A program made the translations under genes and the position numbers. DNA of 64,000 bases from Nonlabens spongiae (lineage in GTDB: Bacteria > Bacteroidota > Bacteroidia > Flavobacteriales > Flavobacteriaceae): assembly GCF_002117125.1 (NCBI RefSeq), contig NZ_CP019344.1, positions 3,224,501 to 3,288,500 of the forward strand, read 5' to 3'. The notes under the pieces were generated by a model. It saw nothing but the letters and a program-made list of their open reading frames with translations. It searched no databases and was not told the origin of the DNA. This document shows positions 26,934 to 35,225 of this stretch, piece by piece. Position 1 is the first letter of the stretch, and every line of letters starts with the position of its first letter.

Positions 26934-28010
26934 ATGAAGGCACGTTACATATCCCACACACTCCACTTCAAGCAACCATCGGGAACTTCTCGTGGTGTTT
27001 TGAAAACCAAGGACACCTTTTTCATCATTATTGAACATGAGGAAAACTGGGGAGTAGGAGAGGTGAACCTGTTCAGAGGACTTTCTTATGATGACCGTGA
27101 GGGTTTTGAAGAGAAATTGAAATGGACCTGTGAAAACATAGGCAAAAAACCCGCTGAAATGATGGAGGAGCTCAAGGAATGGCCTTCCATACTTTTTGGT
27201 TATGAGATGGCGGTTAAATCCTATCAGAGCAGCACGCCATTTGAACTTTTTCCTTCTCTTTTTACTCAGGGACAAGGTGCGATCAACATCAATGGGCTTG
27301 TTTGGATGGGAGATCAAGACTTTATGCAGCGGCAGATTGAGGAAAAACTAAAGCAAGGTTTTGATTGTATAAAGCTTAAGATAGGCGCGATAGACTTTGG
27401 TAAAGAATTGGAATTGTTGAAGTCGGTACGGTCTCGCTTTCCCTCGGCCGCCGAAGACTCGCCGAAGGCACGGCGCGAAAGCGAGATTACCTTAAGAGTA
27501 GATGCTAACGGAGCCTTTTCTCCTGATGAAGCGGCAGAAAAGCTTGAAAAACTTTCTCAATTTGACATTCATAGCATTGAGCAGCCCATCAAACAAAATC
27601 AATGGGAAGCTATGGCTCAAGTCTGTGAGATTTCCGCGGTAGACGTGGCTCTCGATGAGGAACTGATAGGGATTACAGATCGCGAGGAGAAAATTAAGTG
27701 TTTAGAAACTATAAAACCACAATACATCATCTTAAAACCTGCGCTCGTGGGAGGATTTCAATCTACGAGAGAGTGGATAGACCTTGCAGAGGCGCGCAAC
27801 ATAGGCTGGTGGATCACGAGTGCTCTGGAGTCTAATGTAGGCCTCAATGCCATCGCACAATTCACATATACTTTAGGAACTACGATGCCACAAGGGTTGG
27901 GAACTGGTGGACTTTTTACCAATAATATAGAGTGTCCTCTTGAGATCAAAAATGGAAAATTGATCTGTAACGCAAACCGCAAGTGGGACACTAACCTTTT
28001 CAAAGATTAA
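26934..28010 (+). CDS. menC: o-Succinylbenzoate synthase carrying an in-frame palindromic element
   Basis: The 358-residue enolase-superfamily enzyme dehydrates SHCHC to o-succinylbenzoate in menaquinone synthesis. Visible are the KLK base motif (CIKLKIGAIDF), metal-ligand segments RVDANGAF, SIEQP and LDEEL, and a second Lys in YIILKPALVGG. Residues 168-184, between the KLK strand and RVDANG, are encoded by a 49-bp extended palindrome (27435-27483) that reads RFPSAAEDSPKARRES. Catalytic residues are intact, so activity is plausible. menE lies two genes downstream. Confidence 0.9.
   Translation: MKARYISHTLHFKQPSGTSRGVLKTKDTFFIIIEHEENWGVGEVNLFRGLSYDDREGFEEKLKWTCENIGKKPAEMMEELKEWPSILFGYEMAVKSYQSSTPFELFPSLFTQGQGAININGLVWMGDQDFMQRQIEEKLKQGFDCIKLKIGAIDFGKELELLKSVRSRFPSAAEDSPKARRESEITLRVDANGAFSPDEAAEKLEKLSQFDIHSIEQPIKQNQWEAMAQVCEISAVDVALDEELIGITDREEKIKCLETIKPQYIILKPALVGGFQSTREWIDLAEARNIGWWITSALESNVGLNAIAQFTYTLGTTMPQGLGTGGLFTNNIECPLEIKNGKLICNANRKWDTNLFKD
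27435..27483. repeat. 49-bp extended palindrome inside menC
   Basis: Core arms CGCTTTC and GCGAAAGCG flank a 33-bp GC-rich insert (27442-27474). As 33 is a multiple of three, gaining it in a core copy would keep the frame. The only other such copy in the window is at 10516. Confidence 0.88.
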
Positions 28011-28012
28011 AT

Positions 28013-28975
28013 ATGTACATAGAGCAAGGATATAAAGGGAATTTAGGAGCGTGGAACTTTTTGATCATTCCAGGGTTGTTTAGTGCATTTATGCTGGTCA
28101 ATTATGTGATGACCATGAGCATGATCGAGCAGGGCGTGAGTGTGGAGGATACCATGCAGCAACTCATTGATCAAATAGGAAAATTACCAACGCTTGTTCT
28201 TAACCTTTCCATCTTTGTGATCGGAATCATAGGGATCTTCATTTGGGCTTTACTGATCAACCAGCAAAGTTTCAGAGGGATTACTACCTCTCGCAAAAAA
28301 GTAGACTGGAAACGTGTTTTCTTCATGTTTTTCTTCTGGGGGATTCTATCGGCTGGGCTCATTTTATTATCGGTTTATCTAGCACCAGAAAATTTTGAAT
28401 ATAATCTCGATTGGTCCAGGTTTTTACCGTTATTGGCGGTGGTCTTGATCATGCTGCCATTGCAAACCAGTTTTGAGGAATACCTTTTCCGCTCGCAAAT
28501 GATGCAGGGCTTGGGTATTTTGACAAAGACAAGATGGATTCCTTTTATTGTGAGCTCCGTTTTGTTTGGATTAATGCATGCCGCAAATCCTGAAGTGGAG
28601 AAATTAGGAATGGGCGTAATGGTTTTTTACATAGGAACTGGATTTTTACTTGGAGCAATGACTTTGCTCGATGAAGGTCTTGAACTCGCGCTTGGATTTC
28701 ATGCAGCAAATAACATCGTTGCGGCTCTAATGGTCACTTCAACCTGGACGGCTTTACAGACAGACAGTATTTATCTAGACGTTTCTGAGCCTACGGGAAT
28801 GGGAATTTCTGACTTTGCATCTGTATTGATAGGCTACCCGATTATTTTGATTATTCTAGGTAGAATCTATAAATGGAAAAACTGGAGCGAGAAATTGTTT
28901 GGTAGAGTGTTATCAAAAGAAGAATTCTTAGCTTTAGACCACCAAGAACAGCCTCTTCAAAATCAATCTTTATGA
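28013..28975 (+). CDS. CPBP family intramembrane metalloprotease
   Basis: The 320-residue membrane protein has about eight hydrophobic segments and the three CPBP/ABI motifs: EEYLFRS, FGLMHA and HAANN. These motifs form the metalloprotease site in this Rce1-like family. It lies two bases after menC and overlaps menE by four bases (ATGA), so it is embedded in the menaquinone operon; a functional link is not established. Confidence 0.9.
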   Translation: MYIEQGYKGNLGAWNFLIIPGLFSAFMLVNYVMTMSMIEQGVSVEDTMQQLIDQIGKLPTLVLNLSIFVIGIIGIFIWALLINQQSFRGITTSRKKVDWKRVFFMFFFWGILSAGLILLSVYLAPENFEYNLDWSRFLPLLAVVLIMLPLQTSFEEYLFRSQMMQGLGILTKTRWIPFIVSSVLFGLMHAANPEVEKLGMGVMVFYIGTGFLLGAMTLLDEGLELALGFHAANNIVAALMVTSTWTALQTDSIYLDVSEPTGMGISDFASVLIGYPIILIILGRIYKWKNWSEKLFGRVLSKEEFLALDHQEQPLQNQSL

Positions 28976-30024
28976 TACCTAAAGTCCACCCACGTTTTAA
29001 ACTTAACGGTCGATCTCTTGATCATGAGGGCCTCATGACTGTGGCTTATAGCTACGTAAAGGAAGGAGAAGACTGGGAAAAGGAGATAGGAGACTTTTTA
29101 TTGAACTGGCTGGACGATTTTGAGGTGCTTACGGTTTACAGCAGCGGTTCTACGGGAACTCCCAAAATCAATAAGCTGCAAAAAGAGCACATGATCAATA
29201 GTGCCAAAGCGACAAACACATGGTTCAATCTCCCAGAGGAATGTGATGCCTTGTGCTGTTTGCCGTTGTCTTTTATCGCTGGTAAGATGATGATGGTGCG
29301 TGCCTTGACTTTAGGATGGCAGCTGGATGTGGTAAAGCCGAGCGCATCACCTTTTAAAACACTTAGAAAGCGTTATGATTTTACGGCACTGACTAATTAT
29401 CAGGTATTGAATTCGCTTGACGATATTCACAAAAGTGTCAAAATCATCATAGGAGGTGGGCCGGTTGCTAAAAATCTACCCGAACTTCTTAAGAACAAGC
29501 ATACCAAGGCATACCACACTTATGGCATGACAGAGACGAGCAGTCACATTGCCATCCGTAAGATTCACCCGGTTTATGAAGAAGCTTACTGCACGCTTAC
29601 TGAAGATATTACCGTTAAGCAAGACGATCGCGGTTGCCTTGTAGTGCATGCTCCCTTTTTACTGTCAAATGATATTGTGACTAACGACATCGTGGAACTA
29701 ACAGGTGAAAGAAATTTCAAAATTCTGGGTAGGATAGACCGAGTGATTAATAGCGGCGGAGTGAAAATTTACCCAGAAATCGTTGAAGAAAAGCTTTCTG
29801 AACTAATTACCAGTCGGTTTTTTGTTACAGGGACGCCTTCTGATGAACTGGGTCAGGAAGTTGTTCTCGTAGTTGAGGGGGAGGAACGAGATTTGCCTGA
29901 ATTCAAAAATTTTGGAAAATATGAAATGCCTAAGAAAGTCTATTTCCTGAAAGAGTTCAAAGAAACCCACACTGGAAAAGTAGATAGAAAAGCAAGTCTT
30001 GAAGCGCTGCTTGCTATGAGATAG
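28972..30024 (+). CDS. menE: o-Succinylbenzoate-CoA ligase (AMP-binding)
   Basis: The 350-residue enzyme activates o-succinylbenzoate with ATP and CoA. It has the phosphate loop YSSGSTGTPK, the YGMTETSSH motif, the hinge GRIDRVINSGGVKIYP and the C-terminal catalytic Lys in HTGKVDRK. It is short compared with most acyl-CoA synthetases, as is usual for MenE in Bacteroidetes. With menC upstream the assignment to menaquinone synthesis is strong. Confidence 0.9.
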   Translation: MIPKVHPRFKLNGRSLDHEGLMTVAYSYVKEGEDWEKEIGDFLLNWLDDFEVLTVYSSGSTGTPKINKLQKEHMINSAKATNTWFNLPEECDALCCLPLSFIAGKMMMVRALTLGWQLDVVKPSASPFKTLRKRYDFTALTNYQVLNSLDDIHKSVKIIIGGGPVAKNLPELLKNKHTKAYHTYGMTETSSHIAIRKIHPVYEEAYCTLTEDITVKQDDRGCLVVHAPFLLSNDIVTNDIVELTGERNFKILGRIDRVINSGGVKIYPEIVEEKLSELITSRFFVTGTPSDELGQEVVLVVEGEERDLPEFKNFGKYEMPKKVYFLKEFKETHTGKVDRKASLEALLAMR

Positions 30025-30042
30025 ATAGCTTGATTTAGTTGA

Positions 30043-30058
30043 CGCTTTCGCGAAAGCG
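30043..30058. repeat. Core palindrome CGCTTTCGCGAAAGCG
   Basis: Perfect copy in the 48-bp gap between the convergent menE and phosphatase genes. No T-run follows on either strand. Confidence 0.9.
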
Positions 30059-30072
30059 TAACTAAAACAAAT

Positions 30073-30546
30073 CTATTCTTGAGGATCCAACCTTTTAGCG
30101 ATTACGGTAGTTACCTGATCAAGCATTCTGTACACGTTGTCAAAACCAGCCTTGCCACCATAGTATGGATCGGGAACGTCGAGCCCCTCACCAGGAAACA
30201 TCTCGTCCATAATTTTCTTGACTTTAGATTTTTGCTCATCGGTTTGAGCGATCTCGAGCAAATTGTTGTAGTTAGAACCATCCATCGCATAGATGATGTC
30301 AAAGTCTTCAAAATCCTGAGCGGTTACCCAACGACTCCTTTGCGCAGATATGTCTATATTGTGTTTCTGAGCTACTTTAATTGATCTTTTGTCAGGAGCT
30401 TCTCCTTTATGACCGCCACTGGTACCGGCACTGTCAATTTTGAACTTGGTAAAGTTTACCTTGTGCTTTAGCAAACCTTCTGCAAGCGGCGACCGGCAAA
30501 TGTTCCCCAAACAGACCATTAAGATATTTGTGGTGTCTTTGCTCAT
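30073..30546 (-). CDS. Low-molecular-weight protein-tyrosine phosphatase
   Basis: The 157-residue protein has the P-loop C-L-G-N-I-C-R-S near its start and the general-acid segment DPYYGG near residue 130, both complete. The length is normal. The ATG overlaps the dnaA stop by four bases, so it is translated from the dnaA transcript. Whether it acts on proteins or another phosphoester cannot be told. Confidence 0.93.
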   Translation of the reverse strand: MSKDTTNILMVCLGNICRSPLAEGLLKHKVNFTKFKIDSAGTSGGHKGEAPDKRSIKVAQKHNIDISAQRSRWVTAQDFEDFDIIYAMDGSNYNNLLEIAQTDEQKSKVKKIMDEMFPGEGLDVPDPYYGGKAGFDNVYRMLDQVTTVIAKRLDPQE

Positions 30547-31970
30547 CCCATCAATTTTTCACGGATGTCCTCAACGTATTTGTTGAACTGCTTGTCTGTA
30601 CTTGCCAAGTTGTTCACAGTCTTACAAGCATGCAATACTGTGGCGTGATCTCTTTTACCTATCTGTGATCCTATGCTGGCAAGTGACGCCTTTGTCATTT
30701 GCTTAGAGAAATACATGGCAAGCTGGCGGGCCTGAACGATATGTCTTTTTCTAGTTTTGGACTGCAGGGTTTCCACATCCATAGAGAAGTAATCGCTGAC
30801 CGTTTTTTGAATCTGTTCGATCGAGATTTCTTTTTTGGTATTCTTTACGTAGTTCTCAACAATCTTTTTTGCTAGATCTAGATCGATCTCCTTACGATTG
30901 AATGACGAGTGAGCAATGAGGGAGATGATTGCTCCTTCCAGTTCACGGATGTTGGATTTAATATTTTCGGCAACGTAATTCACGATTTTTTCTTCCATCT
31001 CTACACCATCTCTGTAAAGCTTGTTCTTGATGATGGACACACGTGTTTCAAAATCGGGCTGATTGAGTTCTGCACTCAATCCCCATTTAAAACGAGAGAG
31101 TAAACGCTGCTCAATGTCTTGCATGTCAACCGGTTTCTTGTCACTTGTGAGAATGACTTGGCGTCCATTTTGATGCAAGTGGTTGAAGATGTGGAAGAAC
31201 GCATCTTGAGTACTTGCTTTTCCAGCAAATAACTGAATATCGTCTACTATAAGAACGTCTACAATCTGATAGAAGTGGATAAAATCATTTCTTGTATTTT
31301 TTCTAACCGACTCTATATATTGCTGAGTGAACTTTTCAGAACTTATGTAGAGGACTGTTTTGTCCGGATAATTTTCTTTGATGCCTACCCCAATGGCGTG
31401 GGCTAAATGTGTCTTACCTAAACCTACACCTCCAAAAATCAACAATGGATTGAACGAAGTCCCTCCAGGCTTGTTAGCAACCGCCATTCCTGCACTACGT
31501 GCTAGACGGTTTGAATCTCCTTCAAGGAAACTATCAAAATTATAGGTAGGGTTGAGCTGCGACTCGATTTTTACATTGCGTATACCCGGGATGATAAACG
31601 GATTCTTGAGTTCTGGACTTTTACTTTTTACTGGAGCATCTACTGACTGTGAGCTTTTGATCGCTCGATTGCTACTAGGGATTTTTTCTGTGAAAGGCTC
31701 CATGCCTTTAAGCTTGTTCTCAACCTTTATAGCATAGATCAATTTAGCTCCCTCGCCTAGTTCTCTGGTAAGGGCAGTTTTGAGTAATTTGATATAGTGC
31801 TCTTCAAGCCACTCATAGAAGAATCTACTGGGAACTTGAATACTTAATGCGGTATCGGTTAACTTTACTGGTTTTATGGGTAAAAACCAAGTTTTATATG
31901 CTTGAGGATTAATGTTATCTTGTATAAATGAGAGGCAATTCTCCCACACCGATGCCGCCGTCGTTGCCAT
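30543..31970 (-). CDS. dnaA: Chromosomal replication initiator DnaA
   Basis: The 475-residue protein has domain I at residues 1-85, a variable linker, the AAA+ domain with Walker A GGVGLGKTH and Walker B VLIVDDIQ, and the DNA-binding domain IV with the signature KRDHATVLHACKT. All key motifs are intact. It is followed by the phosphatase gene with a four-base overlap. One perfect DnaA box lies upstream, which suggests autoregulation. Confidence 0.97.
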   Translation of the reverse strand: MATTAASVWENCLSFIQDNINPQAYKTWFLPIKPVKLTDTALSIQVPSRFFYEWLEEHYIKLLKTALTRELGEGAKLIYAIKVENKLKGMEPFTEKIPSSNRAIKSSQSVDAPVKSKSPELKNPFIIPGIRNVKIESQLNPTYNFDSFLEGDSNRLARSAGMAVANKPGGTSFNPLLIFGGVGLGKTHLAHAIGVGIKENYPDKTVLYISSEKFTQQYIESVRKNTRNDFIHFYQIVDVLIVDDIQLFAGKASTQDAFFHIFNHLHQNGRQVILTSDKKPVDMQDIEQRLLSRFKWGLSAELNQPDFETRVSIIKNKLYRDGVEMEEKIVNYVAENIKSNIRELEGAIISLIAHSSFNRKEIDLDLAKKIVENYVKNTKKEISIEQIQKTVSDYFSMDVETLQSKTRKRHIVQARQLAMYFSKQMTKASLASIGSQIGKRDHATVLHACKTVNNLASTDKQFNKYVEDIREKLMG

Positions 31971-32056
31971 GTAAAGTAGATTATTTGTCAGTTTATTGGT
32001 TAAAAAGTGAACTCTTAAGCAATTGTTAAATTGCGTTCTTTAGCCGAGGACAAATA

Positions 32057-32065
32057 TGTGTATAA
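32057..32065 (-). promoter_or_regulatory. DnaA box upstream of dnaA
   Basis: On the minus strand TTATACACA matches the TTATNCACA consensus exactly. It lies about 87 bp upstream of the dnaA ATG, directly before a near-consensus -7 box (CATATTTG). No second box was found in the 190-bp gap, so this is not evidence for oriC here. Confidence 0.6.
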
Positions 32066-32160
32066 AAAACCTTAAAAAAAACACTTTTTTAGGTTGATTT
32101 TTATCTAAAAAAGTTGCATTGAAATATCTTTTTTCTAAACCTAATTTTTGACTCTTAATT

Positions 32161-32565
32161 ATGCGAGAAAGCACTGTTAAAATCTCTACCCGATATTGTG
32201 AAACAGATCAAATGGGTATAATACACCATGCTAATTACTTGATTTACATGGAACAAGGTCGGGTGGCATGGCTGGATCAATTAGGGTTCTCTTATAAGGC
32301 TATGGAGGAGCAGGGCGTGCTTTTACCTGTGTATCATATAGATATAAAGTATAGAAGAAGTGCGCAGTTTGGAGATGAGTTAACAGTTAAAACACGGCTT
32401 CGTAAAATCCCCACTACTAAGGTTGAATTTGATTACGAAATCAAAAATTCAAAAGGTGAAATTTGCACAACGGCTTATCTAATTTTGGTTTTTACTAATG
32501 CTGAATCTTTTAAACCCATGCGTCCCTTAAATGACTTTTTGGAAAAGTGTAAGGAACTTTTTTAA
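32161..32565 (+). CDS. Hotdog-fold acyl-CoA thioesterase (YbgC type)
   Basis: The 134-residue protein has the 4-hydroxybenzoyl-CoA thioesterase pattern: YCETDQMGIIHHANYLIYME with the conserved Asp and the helix start, and a second half with IDIKYRRSAQFGD. It is the typical length for YbgC/FadM-like enzymes, which hydrolyse acyl-CoA thioesters. It is divergent from dnaA. Confidence 0.88.
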   Translation: MRESTVKISTRYCETDQMGIIHHANYLIYMEQGRVAWLDQLGFSYKAMEEQGVLLPVYHIDIKYRRSAQFGDELTVKTRLRKIPTTKVEFDYEIKNSKGEICTTAYLILVFTNAESFKPMRPLNDFLEKCKELF

Positions 32566-32581
32566 ACACCACTTCCTTTTT

Positions 32582-33091
32582 ATGCTTCCCAAATTATTTG
32601 ATAAGATAATCGACGAATGGAAATCCAGTTACAGAAATAGATTTCACCCTAATAAATATGTCGCACTTTCCACGATCGATCTAAATGGTTTTCCCAGATC
32701 GCGTACCGTTGCAGTGCGAGAAGTCCATGATAATCTAGATGTTATCATATTCACAGATGCTCGATCAGCCAAGGTGGATCAACTCAACAAGACTCCTAAA
32801 GCATGCATACTCGCTTGTAACCATAAAAAGTTAGAACAATTGAGATGGGATGGCGAGCTTTCTGTAATTCAAGATGAAAAAGAAGTCAAGAGATTGTTTC
32901 AAAAGGTAGGGCAGAAGTCTCTAAAGGATCACACTACTGTAAGTGCTCCAGGATCTGCCATCAAAAATCCTGATGAAGTAGAGTACTTGTCACGTAAAGA
33001 ATCCTATTTTATGGCACTACGTTTTAAATCAAAACGCCTTGAGTACCTTAAGTTGAAATGCCCTAATCATCTTAGGGCTCTTTTTACCTGA
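32582..33091 (+). CDS. Pyridoxamine 5'-phosphate oxidase-like flavoprotein, possibly shortened at the C-terminus
   Basis: From the ATG at 32582 the product has 169 residues; an earlier in-frame ATG at 32531 would overlap the thioesterase gene and add non-conserved residues. The split-barrel fold is recognisable by YVALSTIDLNGFPRSRTVAVREV and FTDARSAKVDQL. The frame ends at TGA right after LRALFT, and the next codons would read NEDWKGTWLTP, which resembles the normal end of this family (aromatic...W...L-x-P). One G-to-A change in a TGG Trp codon would produce this. Confidence 0.8.
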   Translation: MLPKLFDKIIDEWKSSYRNRFHPNKYVALSTIDLNGFPRSRTVAVREVHDNLDVIIFTDARSAKVDQLNKTPKACILACNHKKLEQLRWDGELSVIQDEKEVKRLFQKVGQKSLKDHTTVSAPGSAIKNPDEVEYLSRKESYFMALRFKSKRLEYLKLKCPNHLRALFT

Positions 33092-33123
33092 AACGAAGAT
33101 TGGAAAGGTACATGGCTTACGCC

Positions 33124-33729
33124 TCAAATATTTTCTTTTGCTATGATGGGATGCCAGCTGTTGAGGAGTTCAATATGTTCCTGAACCTTGGATTGTGGTA
33201 CGGAAATCACCATCTCACATGATGCGGTGAGGTTTTGTTTTTTGATAAGAAGCCCATTTTCATCAATCCATCGCATGATTTGGCTCATTTGTGGATACTC
33301 AAACTGAACAATGATATCTTCCGTAATTACTTTAGTGATGATTTCGGCTTTATCGAGAGCAAGAGCTGCGCTTGTTTTGTAGGCATTGATAAGACCGCTC
33401 ACTCCTAATTTAGTTCCTCCAAAAATTCTACTGACTACTACAGCGACATCACTTAGTTCATAACTCTGGATCTGACCATATATAGTAGCCCCAGCACTGT
33501 TTCTGGGCTCGCCGTCGTCGTTTATCCTATAATTGTCATCACCAGATCCTATTTTCCAGGCATAGCAATGGTGACCAGCTTTGGGATGCTTCTTATTTAG
33601 TTCACTCAGAATCTCGTTCATATCTTCCGGATCAGAAAGTGGGAATGCGGTGGCATAAAACTTACTACCCTTGTCTTTAAAAAGAATCTCTTCAGTATTC
33701 TTCTCTAGTGTTTTATAAGAATCGGTCAA
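33124..33729 (-). CDS. YigZ/IMPACT family protein
   Basis: The 201-residue protein has the UPF0029 (IMPACT) core: KGSKFYATAFP, HHCYAWKIG, DDGEPRNSAGATIYGQI and VVVSRIFGGTKLGVSGLINAYK, followed by the small C-terminal domain. Members are linked to translation-associated regulation in other organisms; the bacterial role is not settled. It is convergent with the preceding gene. Confidence 0.92.
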   Translation of the reverse strand: MTDSYKTLEKNTEEILFKDKGSKFYATAFPLSDPEDMNEILSELNKKHPKAGHHCYAWKIGSGDDNYRINDDGEPRNSAGATIYGQIQSYELSDVAVVVSRIFGGTKLGVSGLINAYKTSAALALDKAEIITKVITEDIIVQFEYPQMSQIMRWIDENGLLIKKQNLTASCEMVISVPQSKVQEHIELLNSWHPIIAKENI

Positions 33730-33798
33730 TTAAAGTTTGATTATGTTTGCTTTAAATAGCAACAGAGTTTCAATTTGCTAAAATATAAATAACTCCTT

Positions 33799-34350
33799 AT
33801 GAAAAAAGTTTTCGTTCTCATATTAGGCTTGGTTCTCATTTTTACATCATGCAGTGATGATGATTCTGATGGCAGTAGTGATCAGTTTGACCCATCTTTA
33901 ATTATCGGTACGTGGAATCTTGAGGATACCGATATAGACGGGACTACGTCTACCACCATTCAAAATCAACCTGTTCAATTTACCGCTAATACCGAGCTCA
34001 TGAGTGCAGATTTCACATTAACATTCGACTCGAATGGGGATTATGACGCTCAAGGTCAATCGTCTTACCGAGTCACTACCGCTTTGTTCCCTGAGCAGAT
34101 TATAGACTCTGATATTCAAAGCGCTACGGGAACCTATACGATCAATGATCGTGAAATCATTTTTACCGGTGATTCTTTCATAGGTGTTTTTGGTGATCAA
34201 GTACCTAATTTGGATGGCTTAGAGTTAACGATCAATACGCTCACGGACACCAGATTGATTTTAGATGTTGAGGGGACGGTACAACAACAACTATTTGGTA
34301 CCGAAGCTGATGTAGATGTAGATGGTTTTATCGAGTTTTCAAAAAGCTAG
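33799..34350 (+). CDS. Lipocalin-like lipoprotein
   Basis: The 183-residue protein has a lipoprotein signal with lipobox FTSC (Cys about residue 19), an Asp/Ser-rich spacer and a domain starting IIGTWNLED, the typical beginning of lipocalin-like domains in Bacteroidetes lipoproteins. The role is unknown. It ends eight bases before the convergent EamA gene. Confidence 0.8.
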   Translation: MKKVFVLILGLVLIFTSCSDDDSDGSSDQFDPSLIIGTWNLEDTDIDGTTSTTIQNQPVQFTANTELMSADFTLTFDSNGDYDAQGQSSYRVTTALFPEQIIDSDIQSATGTYTINDREIIFTGDSFIGVFGDQVPNLDGLELTINTLTDTRLILDVEGTVQQQLFGTEADVDVDGFIEFSKS

Positions 34351-34358
34351 TTAATTTT

Positions 34359-35225
34359 TTACGCTTTCGCGAAAGCGATAACAACAATAGCAGCAATCGC
34401 TAAACCTACACCTATGTAATTTCTCAGGCTCATGCGTTCTCTAAACAAAACAATCCCGAGAACCGAAGTTAGTAAAACGGTTCCCACGTGATTGATAGGC
34501 CAAACGACGCTACTCGCCATAGCTGTCTTAAGTGCCATGATAATGAAGAAAATCGAGAAATAATTAGGTATTCCTAGTACGACTCCTGCAATAACAGATT
34601 TACTTTTGATATAACGACCTTTAGAGGCCTCAAAAATCAAAATACCGATTCCTATAATAAAAGCGCTCAAAAAGCAAACTGCACTGAATAGAGGCTCTTT
34701 CCCATCAGAAACATAAGTCGTTTCAGCATATTTGATGATGGTGTCTATAGCGCCGCTTCCAGCAAAAAGGAGCAATGGCAAGATCAATAAGCTTTTATTT
34801 AATTTAGTGTTTTCTCTCTTCTTGAGTGAAGATAGCACAACGGATATCAGCGCCACGATTATTCCTATCGCCTTGATCCATCCCAGTGATTCTTCATAAA
34901 GCCAGATCCCTGCAATCACAGGAATGACAAGGGACATCTTGCTGGCTACAGCTGCGACTGATAAACCGCTTTTTTGACTGGTGAGCGCCATTACGTTGAA
35001 AATTGTAATGAATAAGATGCCCAAGCTAATAGAAAAAGGCAACCAGCCCGCATTCAGGATTTCGTCAAATAAAAAGTCTCCTCTATAGGCGATAATTCCG
35101 GTAATAAACGCCACTAAATAATTGAATACGATGGCGTGGAGACGATTGACATTAAATACTGCAAAATATTTGAAGATTACGTACAGCAGGCTGGACGTCG
35201 CTATACTCAACCCGAGCCAGATCAT
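34359..35225 (-). CDS. EamA/DMT family transporter
   Basis: The 288-residue membrane protein has about ten hydrophobic segments in two repeats, the DMT/EamA layout. Its last five residues (AFAKA) are entirely encoded by a core palindrome (34362-34377) directly before the TAA. It overlaps ribD by four bases upstream, so the two are translated together. The substrate is unknown. Confidence 0.88.
   Translation of the reverse strand: MIWLGLSIATSSLLYVIFKYFAVFNVNRLHAIVFNYLVAFITGIIAYRGDFLFDEILNAGWLPFSISLGILFITIFNVMALTSQKSGLSVAAVASKMSLVIPVIAGIWLYEESLGWIKAIGIIVALISVVLSSLKKRENTKLNKSLLILPLLLFAGSGAIDTIIKYAETTYVSDGKEPLFSAVCFLSAFIIGIGILIFEASKGRYIKSKSVIAGVVLGIPNYFSIFFIIMALKTAMASSVVWPINHVGTVLLTSVLGIVLFRERMSLRNYIGVGLAIAAIVVIAFAKA
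34362..34377. repeat. Core palindrome forming the EamA C-terminus
   Basis: Perfect copy between convergent genes, covering the last codons of the EamA gene in the AFAKA frame. Confidence 0.9.

Noticed and set aside
31971-32160. Replication origin next to dnaA.
   Set aside because: Only one DnaA box and no clear unwinding element with repeats were found.
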